This document shows, in pieces, positions 30,862 to 39,501 of a stretch of DNA of 63,083 nucleotides. The notes beneath the pieces are model-generated. The model saw only the letters and a program-made list of their open reading frames with translations. It was not told the DNA's origin and did no database searches. Numbering within the stretch: position 1 is the stretch's first letter; each line of letters opens with the position of its first letter. The DNA comes from Chloroflexota bacterium (GTDB lineage: Bacteria; Chloroflexota; Dormibacteria; Dormibacterales; Dormibacteraceae): assembly GCA_005889135.1 (NCBI GenBank), contig VBEK01000120.1, positions 1-63,083 on the forward strand. Reading direction: 5' to 3'. Both the position numbers and the translations under genes were made by a program.

Positions 30862-31797
30862 GTGAGCCCTCTCGCCTTCGGGATCCTGGTCGCGGTCGGT
30901 CTGGCGCTGCTCTATGTCGCCGTGTCGTTCCAGGTTTACAGGCAGGCGTTCCTGCCCCCTCGGCCGGTCTGGCTGGACGACTTCACGTTCACGCCGTTCG
31001 AGTTCCAGGCCGATTACGAGGACGTCGACCTGGTCGCCGCGGATGGCATCAACTTCGGCGCGTGGCATTTTCGCCAGCCCGGGTCTCCGCAGACCGTGAT
31101 CGTCTCCGGGGGCCACAAGGGTCAGCGCCAGGGCGCGATGGGGATCGCCGTCGCGCTGTGGCGGAAAGGATTCAACGTGATCCTGTACTCGTACCGCGGC
31201 ATGCCCGGCAGCGACCGCGCGCCGATCACGTTCGGCATCAAGGAAGTGCTCGAGCTGCAGGCGGTGATCGCCTTCGCGCGCAAGCGCATCCCCAACGCGC
31301 GCATAGGCCTCCTCGGCTACTCCATGGGCGCCGTCGTCTCTCTCCTCGGGGCGGCCGGCGAGCCCGGCGTCCAGGCGCTCGTGCTCGACAGCCCGTTCAG
31401 CGACCTGCGCAGGCTGCTCGTCGAGAACGTGCGCAGCGGGAGCAAGCTTCCGGGGACGCCGTTCGTGTGGCTGGCCGGTCTGATGTTCTGGCTCCGCACC
31501 CGCTCGACCCTCGCCGCGTGCCGGCCGCTGGACGTGCTGTCGGCGCTCGAGCCGCGGCCGCTCTTCTTCATCCATGGCGGCGCGGACGCGATCACCAACG
31601 TCAACCACAGCCGCCGTCTCTACGACGCCTACCGCGGGCCGCGCGAGATCTGGATCGTGCAGGGCGCGCCGCACACCGGCGCCTACTTCGCCGACCGGCC
31701 GCTCTACGTGGAGCGGGTGGCCGGCTTCTTCGCCCGGCACCTGGGCCTGGACGTCAGCAGCCACCTGCGGCTGGTGGAGGAAGAGGAAGTCTCCTAG
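30862..31797 (+). CDS. Membrane-anchored alpha/beta hydrolase
   Basis: 311 residues. One N-terminal TM helix (LAFGILVAVGLALLYVAVSF) and then an alpha/beta hydrolase domain: VIVSGGHKGQRQG (oxyanion region), nucleophile Ser154 in LLGYSMGAVVS, Asp in FIHGGADAITN and His in GAPHTGAYF. The layout matches membrane-bound serine hydrolases of the BEM46/DUF-like group; the substrate is unknown. GTG at 30862. The end overlaps the convergent Hint-domain gene by 4 bp. Confidence 0.88.
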   Translation: MSPLAFGILVAVGLALLYVAVSFQVYRQAFLPPRPVWLDDFTFTPFEFQADYEDVDLVAADGINFGAWHFRQPGSPQTVIVSGGHKGQRQGAMGIAVALWRKGFNVILYSYRGMPGSDRAPITFGIKEVLELQAVIAFARKRIPNARIGLLGYSMGAVVSLLGAAGEPGVQALVLDSPFSDLRRLLVENVRSGSKLPGTPFVWLAGLMFWLRTRSTLAACRPLDVLSALEPRPLFFIHGGADAITNVNHSRRLYDAYRGPREIWIVQGAPHTGAYFADRPLYVERVAGFFARHLGLDVSSHLRLVEEEEVS

Positions 31798-32654
31798 CGC
31801 AGGGTCGAGGCGAGGGGGATGCCGTCCGCCCAGTAGTACCCCGTCGGTCCCGCGGGAAGAAGGTCGTAGGTCCGCGAGCCCGCGTACGGGACGAGCTCCC
31901 AGAGCGCCACGGTCGAGCCGTCAAGTGGATCGCCGGTCTTGAGGGCGCCAAGCGGGCGACCGTCAGCGGTCCTGTGCCCGGGCGACGCATAAAGCTCGCG
32001 GCTGTCGGCGAGCGCAAGGTGGACCATGCGGTGGCCGTCTGGCGCTTCCATGGAGCCGACCTCCAGCACCGGTTCAGCGACCCGCCGTCCTGCCGCGTCC
32101 TGGCTCCAGACGATCGCGCCGACGCGCAGCTCGGTGACCCGAACCGCCCCCCCGGGGGTCGCGATCATGGTCGACGCGGCGAGGCAGATCGGGCAGTTGG
32201 GCCGCTGCCCGGGCGCGCGTGACCGGACGGTGACTATGCCATCGATCGCGACCGTGCCCGACACGCGCTCATAAGAGGTCTGGCCCGCGACCGTGTAGTC
32301 GAACGTGTAGTGGTCGCCATCCCGGGCGAGGCTCACCGGGCGCAGCAGCTTCCAGGCCCGATAGACGGTGAGCTTCTGCTCGTCGGTCAGGCTCCCGGAC
32401 GGCAGGTGCTCGTGCTCCACGATGGCGGCGTAGGTCGCCGTGTCGGCCTTGATGGCCGGGTACTGAGCGATCGCGTTGGGCATCTCCGGATGCCCGAGCG
32501 GGTAGAAGTCGGGGTCGCACCAGGCGGGCTTGCCCACGGCGTCCAGGACGCGGAACTGAAGCTGTGGCACGCTCAGCGGGCTTCCGATGGGCCCGGGGGT
32601 GGCCGACCCGCACGCAAGCGTCAAGAGCATGACCAGCGCAAGCGCAGCCTTCAT
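31794..32654 (-). CDS. Lipoprotein with a C-terminal Hint (hedgehog/intein) domain
   Basis: 286 residues. Signal peptide MKAALALVMLLTLACGS has a clean lipobox (LTLAC, Cys15). A globular region of about 120 residues follows, then a Hint-like module starting at a Cys: CLAASTMIATPGGAVRVTEL, with VGAIVWSQDAAGRRV, then LALADSRELYASPGHRTADG (block with the key Thr/His-type residues), DLLPAGPTGYYWADGI. It ends without the C-terminal His-Asn and following nucleophile needed for splicing. It may therefore self-cleave, as hedgehog or BIL domains do, or be inert. ATG at 32654. Convergent with the hydrolase. Confidence 0.75.
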   Translation of the reverse strand: MKAALALVMLLTLACGSATPGPIGSPLSVPQLQFRVLDAVGKPAWCDPDFYPLGHPEMPNAIAQYPAIKADTATYAAIVEHEHLPSGSLTDEQKLTVYRAWKLLRPVSLARDGDHYTFDYTVAGQTSYERVSGTVAIDGIVTVRSRAPGQRPNCPICLAASTMIATPGGAVRVTELRVGAIVWSQDAAGRRVAEPVLEVGSMEAPDGHRMVHLALADSRELYASPGHRTADGRPLGALKTGDPLDGSTVALWELVPYAGSRTYDLLPAGPTGYYWADGIPLASTLR

Positions 32655-32732
32655 CTGTGTGACCTTACGTACGGGCGCGCCCGCCGGTAACGCCGCTGCA
32701 ACGAAACTCGCCGCGCGACACAGCATCGGGAA

Positions 32733-32918
32733 GTGGTGCTGGACACGAGCAACCCGCCGGCGGACACCAACCCTCCAGAGGTGTACTTCCAGGGCTCGGA
32801 GAATTACGTCGCCTGGCAGGTCAACGTCGGACTTCCGGCCGGCTCGTCCGGATGCGTGGCCTTTCAGTTCGACGGTCCCGGATTCAGTGAGGTCTTCGTA
32901 ATCCCGCCGGCGTCGTGA
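32733..32918 (+). CDS. Short unassigned ORF in the 32.7-33.0 kb gap
   Basis: 61 residues from GTG-GTG, containing NPPEVYFQGSENYVAWQVNV and a Cys in SSGCVAFQF. It is beta-like and Trp/Phe-bearing, with codon usage similar to its neighbours. No ribosome site, no recognised family, and the frame continues upstream without a start, so it may be a gene remnant. It is the only coding candidate in the 347-bp gap between the lipoprotein start (32654) and MoxR (33002). Confidence 0.3.
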   Translation: MVLDTSNPPADTNPPEVYFQGSENYVAWQVNVGLPAGSSGCVAFQFDGPGFSEVFVIPPAS

Positions 32919-32985
32919 CGCCATGCGGAACCGAACGCAACCCACGACCGTATTGACCTGAGATGGGGCTCCAAGATGGCGCACC

Positions 32986-32991
32986 TATAAT
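32986..32991 (+). promoter_or_regulatory. Consensus -10 box TATAAT before moxR-like gene
   Basis: A perfect TATAAT ends 10 nt before the ATG at 33002, giving a predicted leader of only 3-4 nt. This box lies downstream of the alternative in-frame ATG at 32963, so it favours the shorter protein. Confidence 0.55.
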
Positions 32992-33001
32992 CCCGAGAGG
33001 A

Positions 33002-33961
33002 ATGGGGGCCGCGGAGATCGTCAACAGGGTCGCCGACTCGTTCATGGAGAACGTGAGTCGCGCCATCGTCAACAAGGAGGAGGAGGTCAAGCTGTGCCTG
33101 GTGACCCTCCTCTGCGAGGGTCATCTGTTGATCGAGGACGTCCCCGGCGTTGGCAAGACGATGCTCGCCAAATCGTTGGCCCGGTCCCTCGACTGCACCT
33201 TCCGCCGCATCCAGTTCACCCCCGACCTTCTGCCATCGGACGTGACCGGCGTGCGGGCCTTCAACCAGAAGACCAACGAGTTCGAGTTCCGGCCGGGGCC
33301 CGTGTTCGCGCAGATCCTGCTCGCCGACGAGATCAACCGCGCCTCGCCCAAGACCCAGGCGGCGCTGCTGGAGGCCATGGAGGAGCGGCAGGTCACGATC
33401 GACGGCGACACGCACGTCCTGCCCAAGCCGTTCATGGTCATGGCGACCCAGAACCCCGTCGAGTACTCGGGCACGTTCCCGCTGCCCGAGGCGCAGCTCG
33501 ACCGGTTCTTGATGAAGGTGAGGCTCGGCTACCTCAGCGAGAAGGAGGAGGCGAACCTCCTCAACCAGCACAAGGTCGAGTCGCCGATGGAGGAGCTGCA
33601 GCCCGTCGTCTCGCCCAACGAGCTGACGTCAGCGCAGAGCGCGGTTCGCGAAGTCTTCGTCAAGCCTGAGCTGCGCGAGTACATCGCGCGCCTGGTCGGC
33701 CGGACCCGCGGCAACCCCGAGGTCGCGCTCGGCGCGAGCACCCGCGGCACGCTGCACCTCTACCACGCGAGCCAGGCGCTGGCCGCGATCGAGGGCCGCA
33801 ACTACGTGCTCCCGGACGACGTCAAGAAGCTGGCGGAGAGCGTGCTCGCGCACCGCATCATCCTGCGGCCGAATGCGGAGATGCAGGGCCAGAGCGCCGG
33901 CAAGCTCGTCGCCGGGCTGCTCGAGCGCGAGCACGTGCCCCAGATGGCCTACGACGGGTAA
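33002..33961 (+). CDS. MoxR-family AAA+ ATPase
   Basis: 319 residues from the ATG at 33002 (an ATG at 32963 is in frame but precedes the -10 box). Walker [13 protein letters not shown] (45-56), Walker [11 protein letters not shown] (105-114), sensor 1 [19 protein letters not shown] and the MoxR C-terminal region ([29 protein letters not shown]). MoxR ATPases act as chaperones that mature or regulate partner proteins, usually ones carrying VWA domains. It heads the MoxR-DUF58-TgpA cluster, a very common trio. Confidence 0.96.
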   Translation: MGAAEIVNRVADSFMENVSRAIVNKEEEVKLCLVTLLCEGHLLIEDVPGVGKTMLAKSLARSLDCTFRRIQFTPDLLPSDVTGVRAFNQKTNEFEFRPGPVFAQILLADEINRASPKTQAALLEAMEERQVTIDGDTHVLPKPFMVMATQNPVEYSGTFPLPEAQLDRFLMKVRLGYLSEKEEANLLNQHKVESPMEELQPVVSPNELTSAQSAVREVFVKPELREYIARLVGRTRGNPEVALGASTRGTLHLYHASQALAAIEGRNYVLPDDVKKLAESVLAHRIILRPNAEMQGQSAGKLVAGLLEREHVPQMAYDG

Positions 33962-33981
33962 CCCTAGAACGGCTTAGCCGC

Positions 33982-35172
33982 ATGAGCAAGGTCGCCCTCG
34001 CCGGTGCGCTCAGCCTGCTCCTCTTCTTTACGTACCTCACCGCGATCAGGCCCGCGTACGCGTTCGCCTACGCGCTTTGCCTGCTCTTTGTGATTGCGTT
34101 TCTCTGGCCGCGGCTGGCGATGCGCGGCGTCACGGTCTCGCGACGCGTCGATCCGGGCACGCCGACTGTGGGCGAGGTGTTCGAGGAGGTCTTCGAGGTC
34201 CAGCGCAAGGGCTGGGTGCCGGCGCCCTGGGTCGAGGTCCGCGACCTGAGCCAGATCCCCGACTACCAGCCCGGCCGCGTCATCTCGCTGGGGCACGAGC
34301 TGGTGCGCTGGAAGGCGCGCGGGGTCTACCGCCGGCGCGGCTGGATGGCGCTGGGTCCGACGTCGCTTCGCGTGCGCGAGCCGTTCGGCCTCTTCGACCG
34401 CGAGATGAAGCTCAACCAGCGCACCTCGATCCTCGTCTACCCGCGGGTGCGGCCGATCCCCGACCTGGTCACGCCCAGCTCGCAGCAGGCCGGCACCTCG
34501 ACCGCCTTCGGGGCGTGGGCGGACTACCCGCCCGAGACAGGCGGCGTGCGCGACTATGCGACCGGGGACAGCTTCGGCCGCATCCACTGGCCGCTCTCGG
34601 CCAAGCACCAGCGGCTGATGTCCAAGACCTTCGAGCTGCCGCTGACCACCGACCTCTGGATCCTCCTCGACCTCGACCGCGGTGTGCACTTCGGCGACGG
34701 CGAGGAGTCGACGGTCGAGTACGCCGTTAGCCTCGCCGCCTCGATGGCCTCTCAGGTACACAGCCGCGGCCGCCAGGTCGGGCTGATCGCCAACGACTCG
34801 CGCGGCACCATCCTCGAGCCGCACCGCGCGGTGCGCCAGGACCGGCTGATCCTGGACTACCTCGCTGTCTGCCAGGCCGACGGGCGGACGCCCCTCACCC
34901 AGACGCTGGCGTGGGACCGCATCCGGCGACTGCCCCGGCGGGCGATCGCCGTCATCACGCCCAGCGCCGACCCCGACTGGGTGCGGCTGATGCAGGCCGT
35001 CCGCGGCCGCCGGTCGAGCCTGATCGTCTTCTACCTCGACGCCTCCAGCTTCGGCGGACCGGACCAGAACCCCAGCTTTGACCTGGGCCAGGACGTCGAC
35101 CTCTACGTGGTGCGCGCGGGCGACGACTTCGCGCGGCTCGTGAGGACCAGGGATGCGATACGTATCGCCTGA
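33982..35172 (+). CDS. DUF58 domain protein (VWA-like partner of MoxR)
   Basis: 396 residues. Two TM helices at the N-terminus (ALAGALSLLLFFTYLTAI and AFAYALCLLFVIAFLWP), an intermediate beta domain, then the DUF58 core GVRDYATGDSFGRIHWPLSAKHQRLMSKTFE and the VWA-like WILLDLDRGVHFG. Membrane-anchored on the cytoplasmic side. Likely the substrate or partner of the MoxR ATPase 20 bp upstream. Its 3' end overlaps the TgpA gene by 20 bp, so expression of the three is tied together. Confidence 0.93.
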   Translation: MSKVALAGALSLLLFFTYLTAIRPAYAFAYALCLLFVIAFLWPRLAMRGVTVSRRVDPGTPTVGEVFEEVFEVQRKGWVPAPWVEVRDLSQIPDYQPGRVISLGHELVRWKARGVYRRRGWMALGPTSLRVREPFGLFDREMKLNQRTSILVYPRVRPIPDLVTPSSQQAGTSTAFGAWADYPPETGGVRDYATGDSFGRIHWPLSAKHQRLMSKTFELPLTTDLWILLDLDRGVHFGDGEESTVEYAVSLAASMASQVHSRGRQVGLIANDSRGTILEPHRAVRQDRLILDYLAVCQADGRTPLTQTLAWDRIRRLPRRAIAVITPSADPDWVRLMQAVRGRRSSLIVFYLDASSFGGPDQNPSFDLGQDVDLYVVRAGDDFARLVRTRDAIRIA

Positions 35173-37555
35173 GACGCGGCTCGTAGGTCCGGAGGCCGCG
35201 TTCGCGGAGCGCACCGGCCGCGTGGCCCAACTCTGGGAGAACGCGCGCGAGTCGATGGACGGCGGCCGGTTCTGGACGGCCGCGCTCGTCCTCCTGCTGA
35301 CGATCACGGTCGCTCGCTCGACGACCACCGTCAACTGGGTGCCCGGCATCGAAGTCATCACCCCGATCGCGCTTGCCGGCGCGCTCCTGATGGGCGTGCT
35401 GGCGTTGACCCCTGTTCGCGACTTCATCGCCCTCGGCCTGGCATTTGTGCTCGCGCCGGTGGTGGCGTTCGCGGGCGCGTGGCCGCAGATCCACGCCCGC
35501 CACCCGACCGACGTCCCTGGCCTGCAGCTCGTCAACGTCTGGTGGCAGCGCGTCACCGACGGCGCCGCGGGCCAGGACCCTTCGTTCTTCCTGGTTCTCA
35601 TCTGCCTGCTCATGTGGGTGACCGGCGCGTGGCTGAGCTGGTGCGTCCTGCGCTGGCGCAAGCCGATGCTCGGCCTGATCCCCGGCGCGGCGGCTTTCGC
35701 GACCAACGTGCTCAACGTCCCCGACGACCAGAACGGCTACACGCTGGCGATGCTCGTCCTCACGCTCGCTCTGCTGCTGTGGAGCAACTACACCGGCTCG
35801 ATCGCCAGCGCGGCGCGCGCGAGCGTGAAGCTGACGGGCGACGCGCGCTGGGATTTCTGGGAGAGCGGACTGGTGGCGATGGCGGGACTGATCGTCGTCG
35901 GCATCATGCTGCCGCCGCTCTCGACGGCCGACAGGACCCTCGACGTCACCTCGGGCCTCTTCTCGAGCTGGGCGCAGCTCCAGCAGCGGCTCAGCCACCC
36001 GGGCTTCGTCGGCACCCGCGGCGGCGCCGGGGTCACGGGCTTCAGCGACGACGTCAAGCTGAACGGCTCGCTGACGAGGACGCGCGACGTGGTCTTCACC
36101 TACACGGTGATCGGCGATTACGCCGGCCCGCTGTACTTCCGCGGCGTCGACGAGACGCTCACGTTCGGCGGGGAGTGGCGCTATCCCAACCAGGCCGGGC
36201 TGAAGCAGCTGGTGGGCAAGAACCAGACCTACCTCTACGCGGAGGACTACCAGAAGCTCGCGATCGCCGGTGTGCAGGTGAGGATGCTGCGTCCGCCGAT
36301 CGGCAACTCCGACATCGTCTTCTATCCGGGGCAGCTGGACAAGGTCGATCGGGTGACCATGGGCAGCCAGGTCCCGATCACAGGGCGCGATCCTCAGAGC
36401 GCCCTCCTTTACTCCGTCGACCGCCTGAGCAGCGTCCAGCCGAACAGCTCCGCGGGCGTGTACACCGCGACGGTCGCGTACTCGACCGCCAACACCTCCG
36501 AGCTCGAGGCCGCGGGCACGAGCTACCCGGCGTGGCTCGACCAGTACTCGCACCTGCCGCAGCGCGGCTACCGCGCGCCTGCCGTGATCGACAAGATCCA
36601 CGCGCTCGCGCAGAGCATCGTCGACGCCGCGGGGGCCAGGACTCCCTACGACCAGGCTGCCGCGATCGAGGCCTACCTCCGTGACTCGCGCAACTTCGAG
36701 TACTCCCTCGATGCGAGGACGCCCGACGGCTTCGACCCGATCGACTACTTCCTCTTCACTTCGCACAAGGGCTACTGCGAGTTCTTCGCCACGGCGATGG
36801 GGGACATGCTCCGCTCGCTGGGCATCCCGACCCGCCTCGTCAACGGGTTCGGCAAGGGCACCTTCGACACCACCGTCAACGCGTTCGTGGTCCGCGGCGA
36901 GGACGCCCATACCTGGGTTGAGGTCTACTTCCCGAACTACGGCTGGATTCCCTTCGAGCCGACCGCCGACACCCTGAACGTGTACCAGGTGATCCAGCGC
37001 GGCCAGACCGGCCTCAACCCCTGCTTCCGCGACAACGGGTGCGACACCCCGATCGGCCCGGGGGGCACCACCACCGGCCCGACACCCGGCGACGGCTCGG
37101 CCCGCGGCGAGCGCAACCTCGGCGGGGACTCCGCCCTGGGCGGCAACGGGTTCCACATCGGCGCCCTCGACGCGACCGCGCTGATGCGCATCTTCGGCGT
37201 CTTCGTCGCCCTCCTGCTCCTGCTGCTCGTGGTGCTCTCGCGCTACCTGCGCCCGCGCACGGTGACGACGGTGTGGAAGCGCATGCTCACCCTTGCGAGC
37301 CTCGCCGGCGCCAGGCGGCGGCCGGGCGAGACGCCTCTGGAGCTCGGTCGCCGGCTGCAGCGCACCTTCCCGGAGGCGGCCCAACCCGTCGGCCAGCTGG
37401 CGAGCGGATTCGTGGTGGCGGCATACGCGCCGCCCGACGTCGCGGCCACGTCGCGCGCCTCGATCATGGAGGCGTGGACGGCGCTGCGGCCGATGCTGGT
37501 GCGCCGCGTGCTGGCGCGCTTCCGCCGGCCGGGTCGCAGCACGACGCTCGATTAG
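35153..37555 (+). CDS. TgpA-like membrane transglutaminase (DUF3488/DUF4129)
   Basis: 800 residues. Six or so TM helices in the first ~245 residues, a large external region, then a transglutaminase core with Cys542 in HKGYCEFFATAMG, His586 in GEDAHTWVEVYFP and Glu602 in PFEPTAD (Glu in place of the usual Asp, frequent in TgpA). A final TM (LMRIFGVFVALLLLLLVVLS) and a DUF4129-like cytoplasmic tail with TPLELGRRLQ follow. The enzyme domain faces outside the membrane. Together with MoxR and DUF58 it makes the conserved trio; substrate unknown. Confidence 0.94.
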   Translation: MRYVSPETRLVGPEAAFAERTGRVAQLWENARESMDGGRFWTAALVLLLTITVARSTTTVNWVPGIEVITPIALAGALLMGVLALTPVRDFIALGLAFVLAPVVAFAGAWPQIHARHPTDVPGLQLVNVWWQRVTDGAAGQDPSFFLVLICLLMWVTGAWLSWCVLRWRKPMLGLIPGAAAFATNVLNVPDDQNGYTLAMLVLTLALLLWSNYTGSIASAARASVKLTGDARWDFWESGLVAMAGLIVVGIMLPPLSTADRTLDVTSGLFSSWAQLQQRLSHPGFVGTRGGAGVTGFSDDVKLNGSLTRTRDVVFTYTVIGDYAGPLYFRGVDETLTFGGEWRYPNQAGLKQLVGKNQTYLYAEDYQKLAIAGVQVRMLRPPIGNSDIVFYPGQLDKVDRVTMGSQVPITGRDPQSALLYSVDRLSSVQPNSSAGVYTATVAYSTANTSELEAAGTSYPAWLDQYSHLPQRGYRAPAVIDKIHALAQSIVDAAGARTPYDQAAAIEAYLRDSRNFEYSLDARTPDGFDPIDYFLFTSHKGYCEFFATAMGDMLRSLGIPTRLVNGFGKGTFDTTVNAFVVRGEDAHTWVEVYFPNYGWIPFEPTADTLNVYQVIQRGQTGLNPCFRDNGCDTPIGPGGTTTGPTPGDGSARGERNLGGDSALGGNGFHIGALDATALMRIFGVFVALLLLLLVVLSRYLRPRTVTTVWKRMLTLASLAGARRRPGETPLELGRRLQRTFPEAAQPVGQLASGFVVAAYAPPDVAATSRASIMEAWTALRPMLVRRVLARFRRPGRSTTLD

Positions 37556-37558
37556 TCT
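37553..37558 (+). promoter_or_regulatory. -10 box TAGTCT before acyl-CoA operon
   Basis: TAGTCT overlaps the TAG stop of the TgpA gene (37553-37555) and ends 7 nt before the GTG at 37566, in leaderless geometry. It would give the fatty-acid operon its own promoter. Confidence 0.5.
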
Positions 37559-37565
37559 TCTTCCC

Positions 37566-37952
37566 GTGGGCGTTGTCGCCGGCCGGACGTATCCGGCGGT
37601 GAGCTTCGAGATCGAGCGCGAGCGTGTCGACGCGTTTGCGCGCGCCATCGGCGCCGACCCGGCGGACGGCGTGCCGCCGACGTTCGCCACCGTCTACTCG
37701 CTAGGGACGACCGCACCGCAGCTCTTCGGCGACGAAGACGCGGCGGTCGATCTCGCCCGCCTGCTGCACGCCGAGCAGGAGTTCGAGTGGACGCGACATC
37801 CCCGGGTGGGGGAGACGGTCACGTCGCGCGCGCACGTGGCGTCGGACACGAGCCGAAGGGGAATGCGCTTCGTGTCCCTGGAGACGGAGACCAGCGACGC
37901 GCGAAACGAGCCGGTCTGCCGTTCGCGTGCCCTCTTTGTGATTCGCTCGTGA
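37566..37952 (+). CDS. MaoC-like dehydratase, N-terminal (FAS1-type) half
   Basis: 128 residues: hot-dog fold with AGRTYPAVSFEIERERVDAFARAIG, TFATVYSLG, LLHAEQEFEWTRHPRVGETV and RFVSLETETSD. This is the non-catalytic hot-dog half that pairs with a MaoC subunit to hydrate long-chain or bulky enoyl-CoA (HadA/HadB-like heterodimer). GTG at 37566 gives the family N-terminus. Its stop overlaps the GTG of the second subunit (GTGA), as expected for a heterodimer made in equal amounts. Confidence 0.86.
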   Translation: MGVVAGRTYPAVSFEIERERVDAFARAIGADPADGVPPTFATVYSLGTTAPQLFGDEDAAVDLARLLHAEQEFEWTRHPRVGETVTSRAHVASDTSRRGMRFVSLETETSDARNEPVCRSRALFVIRS

Positions 37953-38302
37953 GCGAACGCCAGGTGACGTTCACCAGGGACCAGATCGCGGCGTACGCCC
38001 AGGCCTCGGGCGACCACAACCCGATCCACCTCGACGAGGACTTCGCCCGCTCGGTCGGCCTTCCGGGCCTGATCGCTCACGGCATGCTCCAGATGGGCAT
38101 CGCCGCGACCGTCGCGGCCGAGGCCGCGGGTGGGCCGCAGCGGCTGCGCAGGCTCGCGGTGCGATTCGCCGGCATGGTTGCGCCGGGCGACACGGTGACG
38201 TTCTCGGCCGAGCCGGCGGGCGAAGGCAGGCTGGAGCTGAAGGCGGTCAACCAGCGCGGCGAGACGGTGCTCACGAAGGCGGCGGCGGAGTACGAACCGT
38301 GA
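37949..38302 (+). CDS. MaoC-like dehydratase, catalytic half
   Basis: 117 residues with the hydratase 2 motif: QIAAYAQASGDHNPIHLDEDFARSVGLPGLIAHGM, giving the catalytic Asp/His pair (SGDHNPIH), then RRLAVRFAGMVAPGDTVTF. The active subunit of the predicted (R)-specific enoyl-CoA hydratase with the 37566 protein. GTG overlaps the previous stop by 4 bp and its own stop overlaps the acyl-CoA dehydrogenase GTG by 4 bp, so four genes are tightly coupled. Confidence 0.92.
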   Translation: MSERQVTFTRDQIAAYAQASGDHNPIHLDEDFARSVGLPGLIAHGMLQMGIAATVAAEAAGGPQRLRRLAVRFAGMVAPGDTVTFSAEPAGEGRLELKAVNQRGETVLTKAAAEYEP

Positions 38303-39498
38303 CCCTCGAGTTCTCGCTGTCGGACGAGCAGAAGGCGATCCAGGCGCTGGCCCACGATTTCGCCGAGAGGGAGATCCGGCCGGTCGCGGCTGAATTTGAC
38401 GAGTCCGAGGAGTTTCCCTACGAGGTCGTCACGAAGGCGCACCGGCTCGGCCTGAGCCCGGCGGCGTTTCTACCCGAGGAGTACGGCGGGCAGGGGTTCG
38501 ACTTCTTGACCGAGCTGATCCTCAACGAGGAGCTGAGCTGGGGGTGCGCCGGCATCGCGGTGTGCATCCAGTCGATGGCGCTGGCGATGGCTGGCATCCG
38601 TGCGAGCGGCACGGACGAGCAGAAGAGGCGCTGGCTGCCCGAGTTCACCAACCCCGACAGGCTGGTGCTCGGCGGGCTGGGACTGACCGAGCCGGACTCG
38701 GGCTCCGACGCGCTGGCGATGAAGACGCGCGCGACGCGCGTGAGCGACGGCTACGTGCTCAACGGCACCAAGCAGTTCTGCACCAACGGCGGCATCGCCG
38801 ACTACCACGTCATCTACGCCAACACCGACCCGTCGAAAGGCCCGGCGGGGATCGCCTCGTTCCTGGTCGAGAAGGACACGCCGGGGCTGCGCATGGGCCG
38901 CAAGGAGAAGAAGCTGGGCGTCCGCGCCAGCCACACCGCGCAGGTCATCCTTGAGGACTGCCACGTTCCGCTCGACCACCGCCTCGGCGGCGAGCCGGGC
39001 GCAGACGGTGCGGGCCCTGGAGCGCTCGGCGCCTTGGCGACGTTGGAGGCGACGCGTCCGGGGGTAGCCGCCGGCGCGCTCGGCATCGCGCGCGCGGCCT
39101 ACGAGTTCGCCCTCGAGTACGCCCAGGACCGCAAGCAGTTCGGCAAGCCCCTCTGGCAGCACGAGGCTGTGGGCTTCAAGCTCGCCGACATGGCGATGAA
39201 GATCGACGCCGCACGCCTGCTCATCTGGCGCGCCGGCTGGATGGCCACGCGGGGCGACGCGTTCGAGCGCGCCGAGGGTTCGATGGCCAAGTGCTTCGCC
39301 GCCGACGTGGCGATGGAGGTCACGACCGACGCCATCCAGGTTCTCGGCGGCTACGGGTACATCAAGGAGTACCCAGTCGAGAAGTGGTTTCGGGACGCCA
39401 AGATCTACCAGATCTGGGAGGGCACGGCGGAGATCCAGAGGCTTGTCATCTCGCGCGCCATCGCCGGCCAGCGCGCGGCCATCAAATTGAGAGGCTGA
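38299..39498 (+). CDS. Acyl-CoA dehydrogenase
   Basis: 399 residues. Signatures: FAEREIRPVAAEFDESEEFP, LGGLGLTEPDSGSDALAMKT (FAD/substrate loop), NGTKQFCTNGGIADYHVIYA, and C-terminal QVLGGYGYIKEYPVEKWFRDAKIYQIWEGTAEIQ with the catalytic Glu in YQIWEGT. FAD enzyme for the first beta-oxidation step, needing an electron-transfer flavoprotein not present in this window. GTG overlaps the MaoC stop. Chain-length preference cannot be told. Confidence 0.96.
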   Translation: MTLEFSLSDEQKAIQALAHDFAEREIRPVAAEFDESEEFPYEVVTKAHRLGLSPAAFLPEEYGGQGFDFLTELILNEELSWGCAGIAVCIQSMALAMAGIRASGTDEQKRRWLPEFTNPDRLVLGGLGLTEPDSGSDALAMKTRATRVSDGYVLNGTKQFCTNGGIADYHVIYANTDPSKGPAGIASFLVEKDTPGLRMGRKEKKLGVRASHTAQVILEDCHVPLDHRLGGEPGADGAGPGALGALATLEATRPGVAAGALGIARAAYEFALEYAQDRKQFGKPLWQHEAVGFKLADMAMKIDAARLLIWRAGWMATRGDAFERAEGSMAKCFAADVAMEVTTDAIQVLGGYGYIKEYPVEKWFRDAKIYQIWEGTAEIQRLVISRAIAGQRAAIKLRG

Positions 39499-39501
39499 TG
39501 A

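Noticed and set aside
34955-37690. 911-codon minus-strand frame opposite TgpA
   Set aside because: The plus-strand transglutaminase has clear domains and catalytic residues; the antisense frame is a by-product of high GC in third codon positions.
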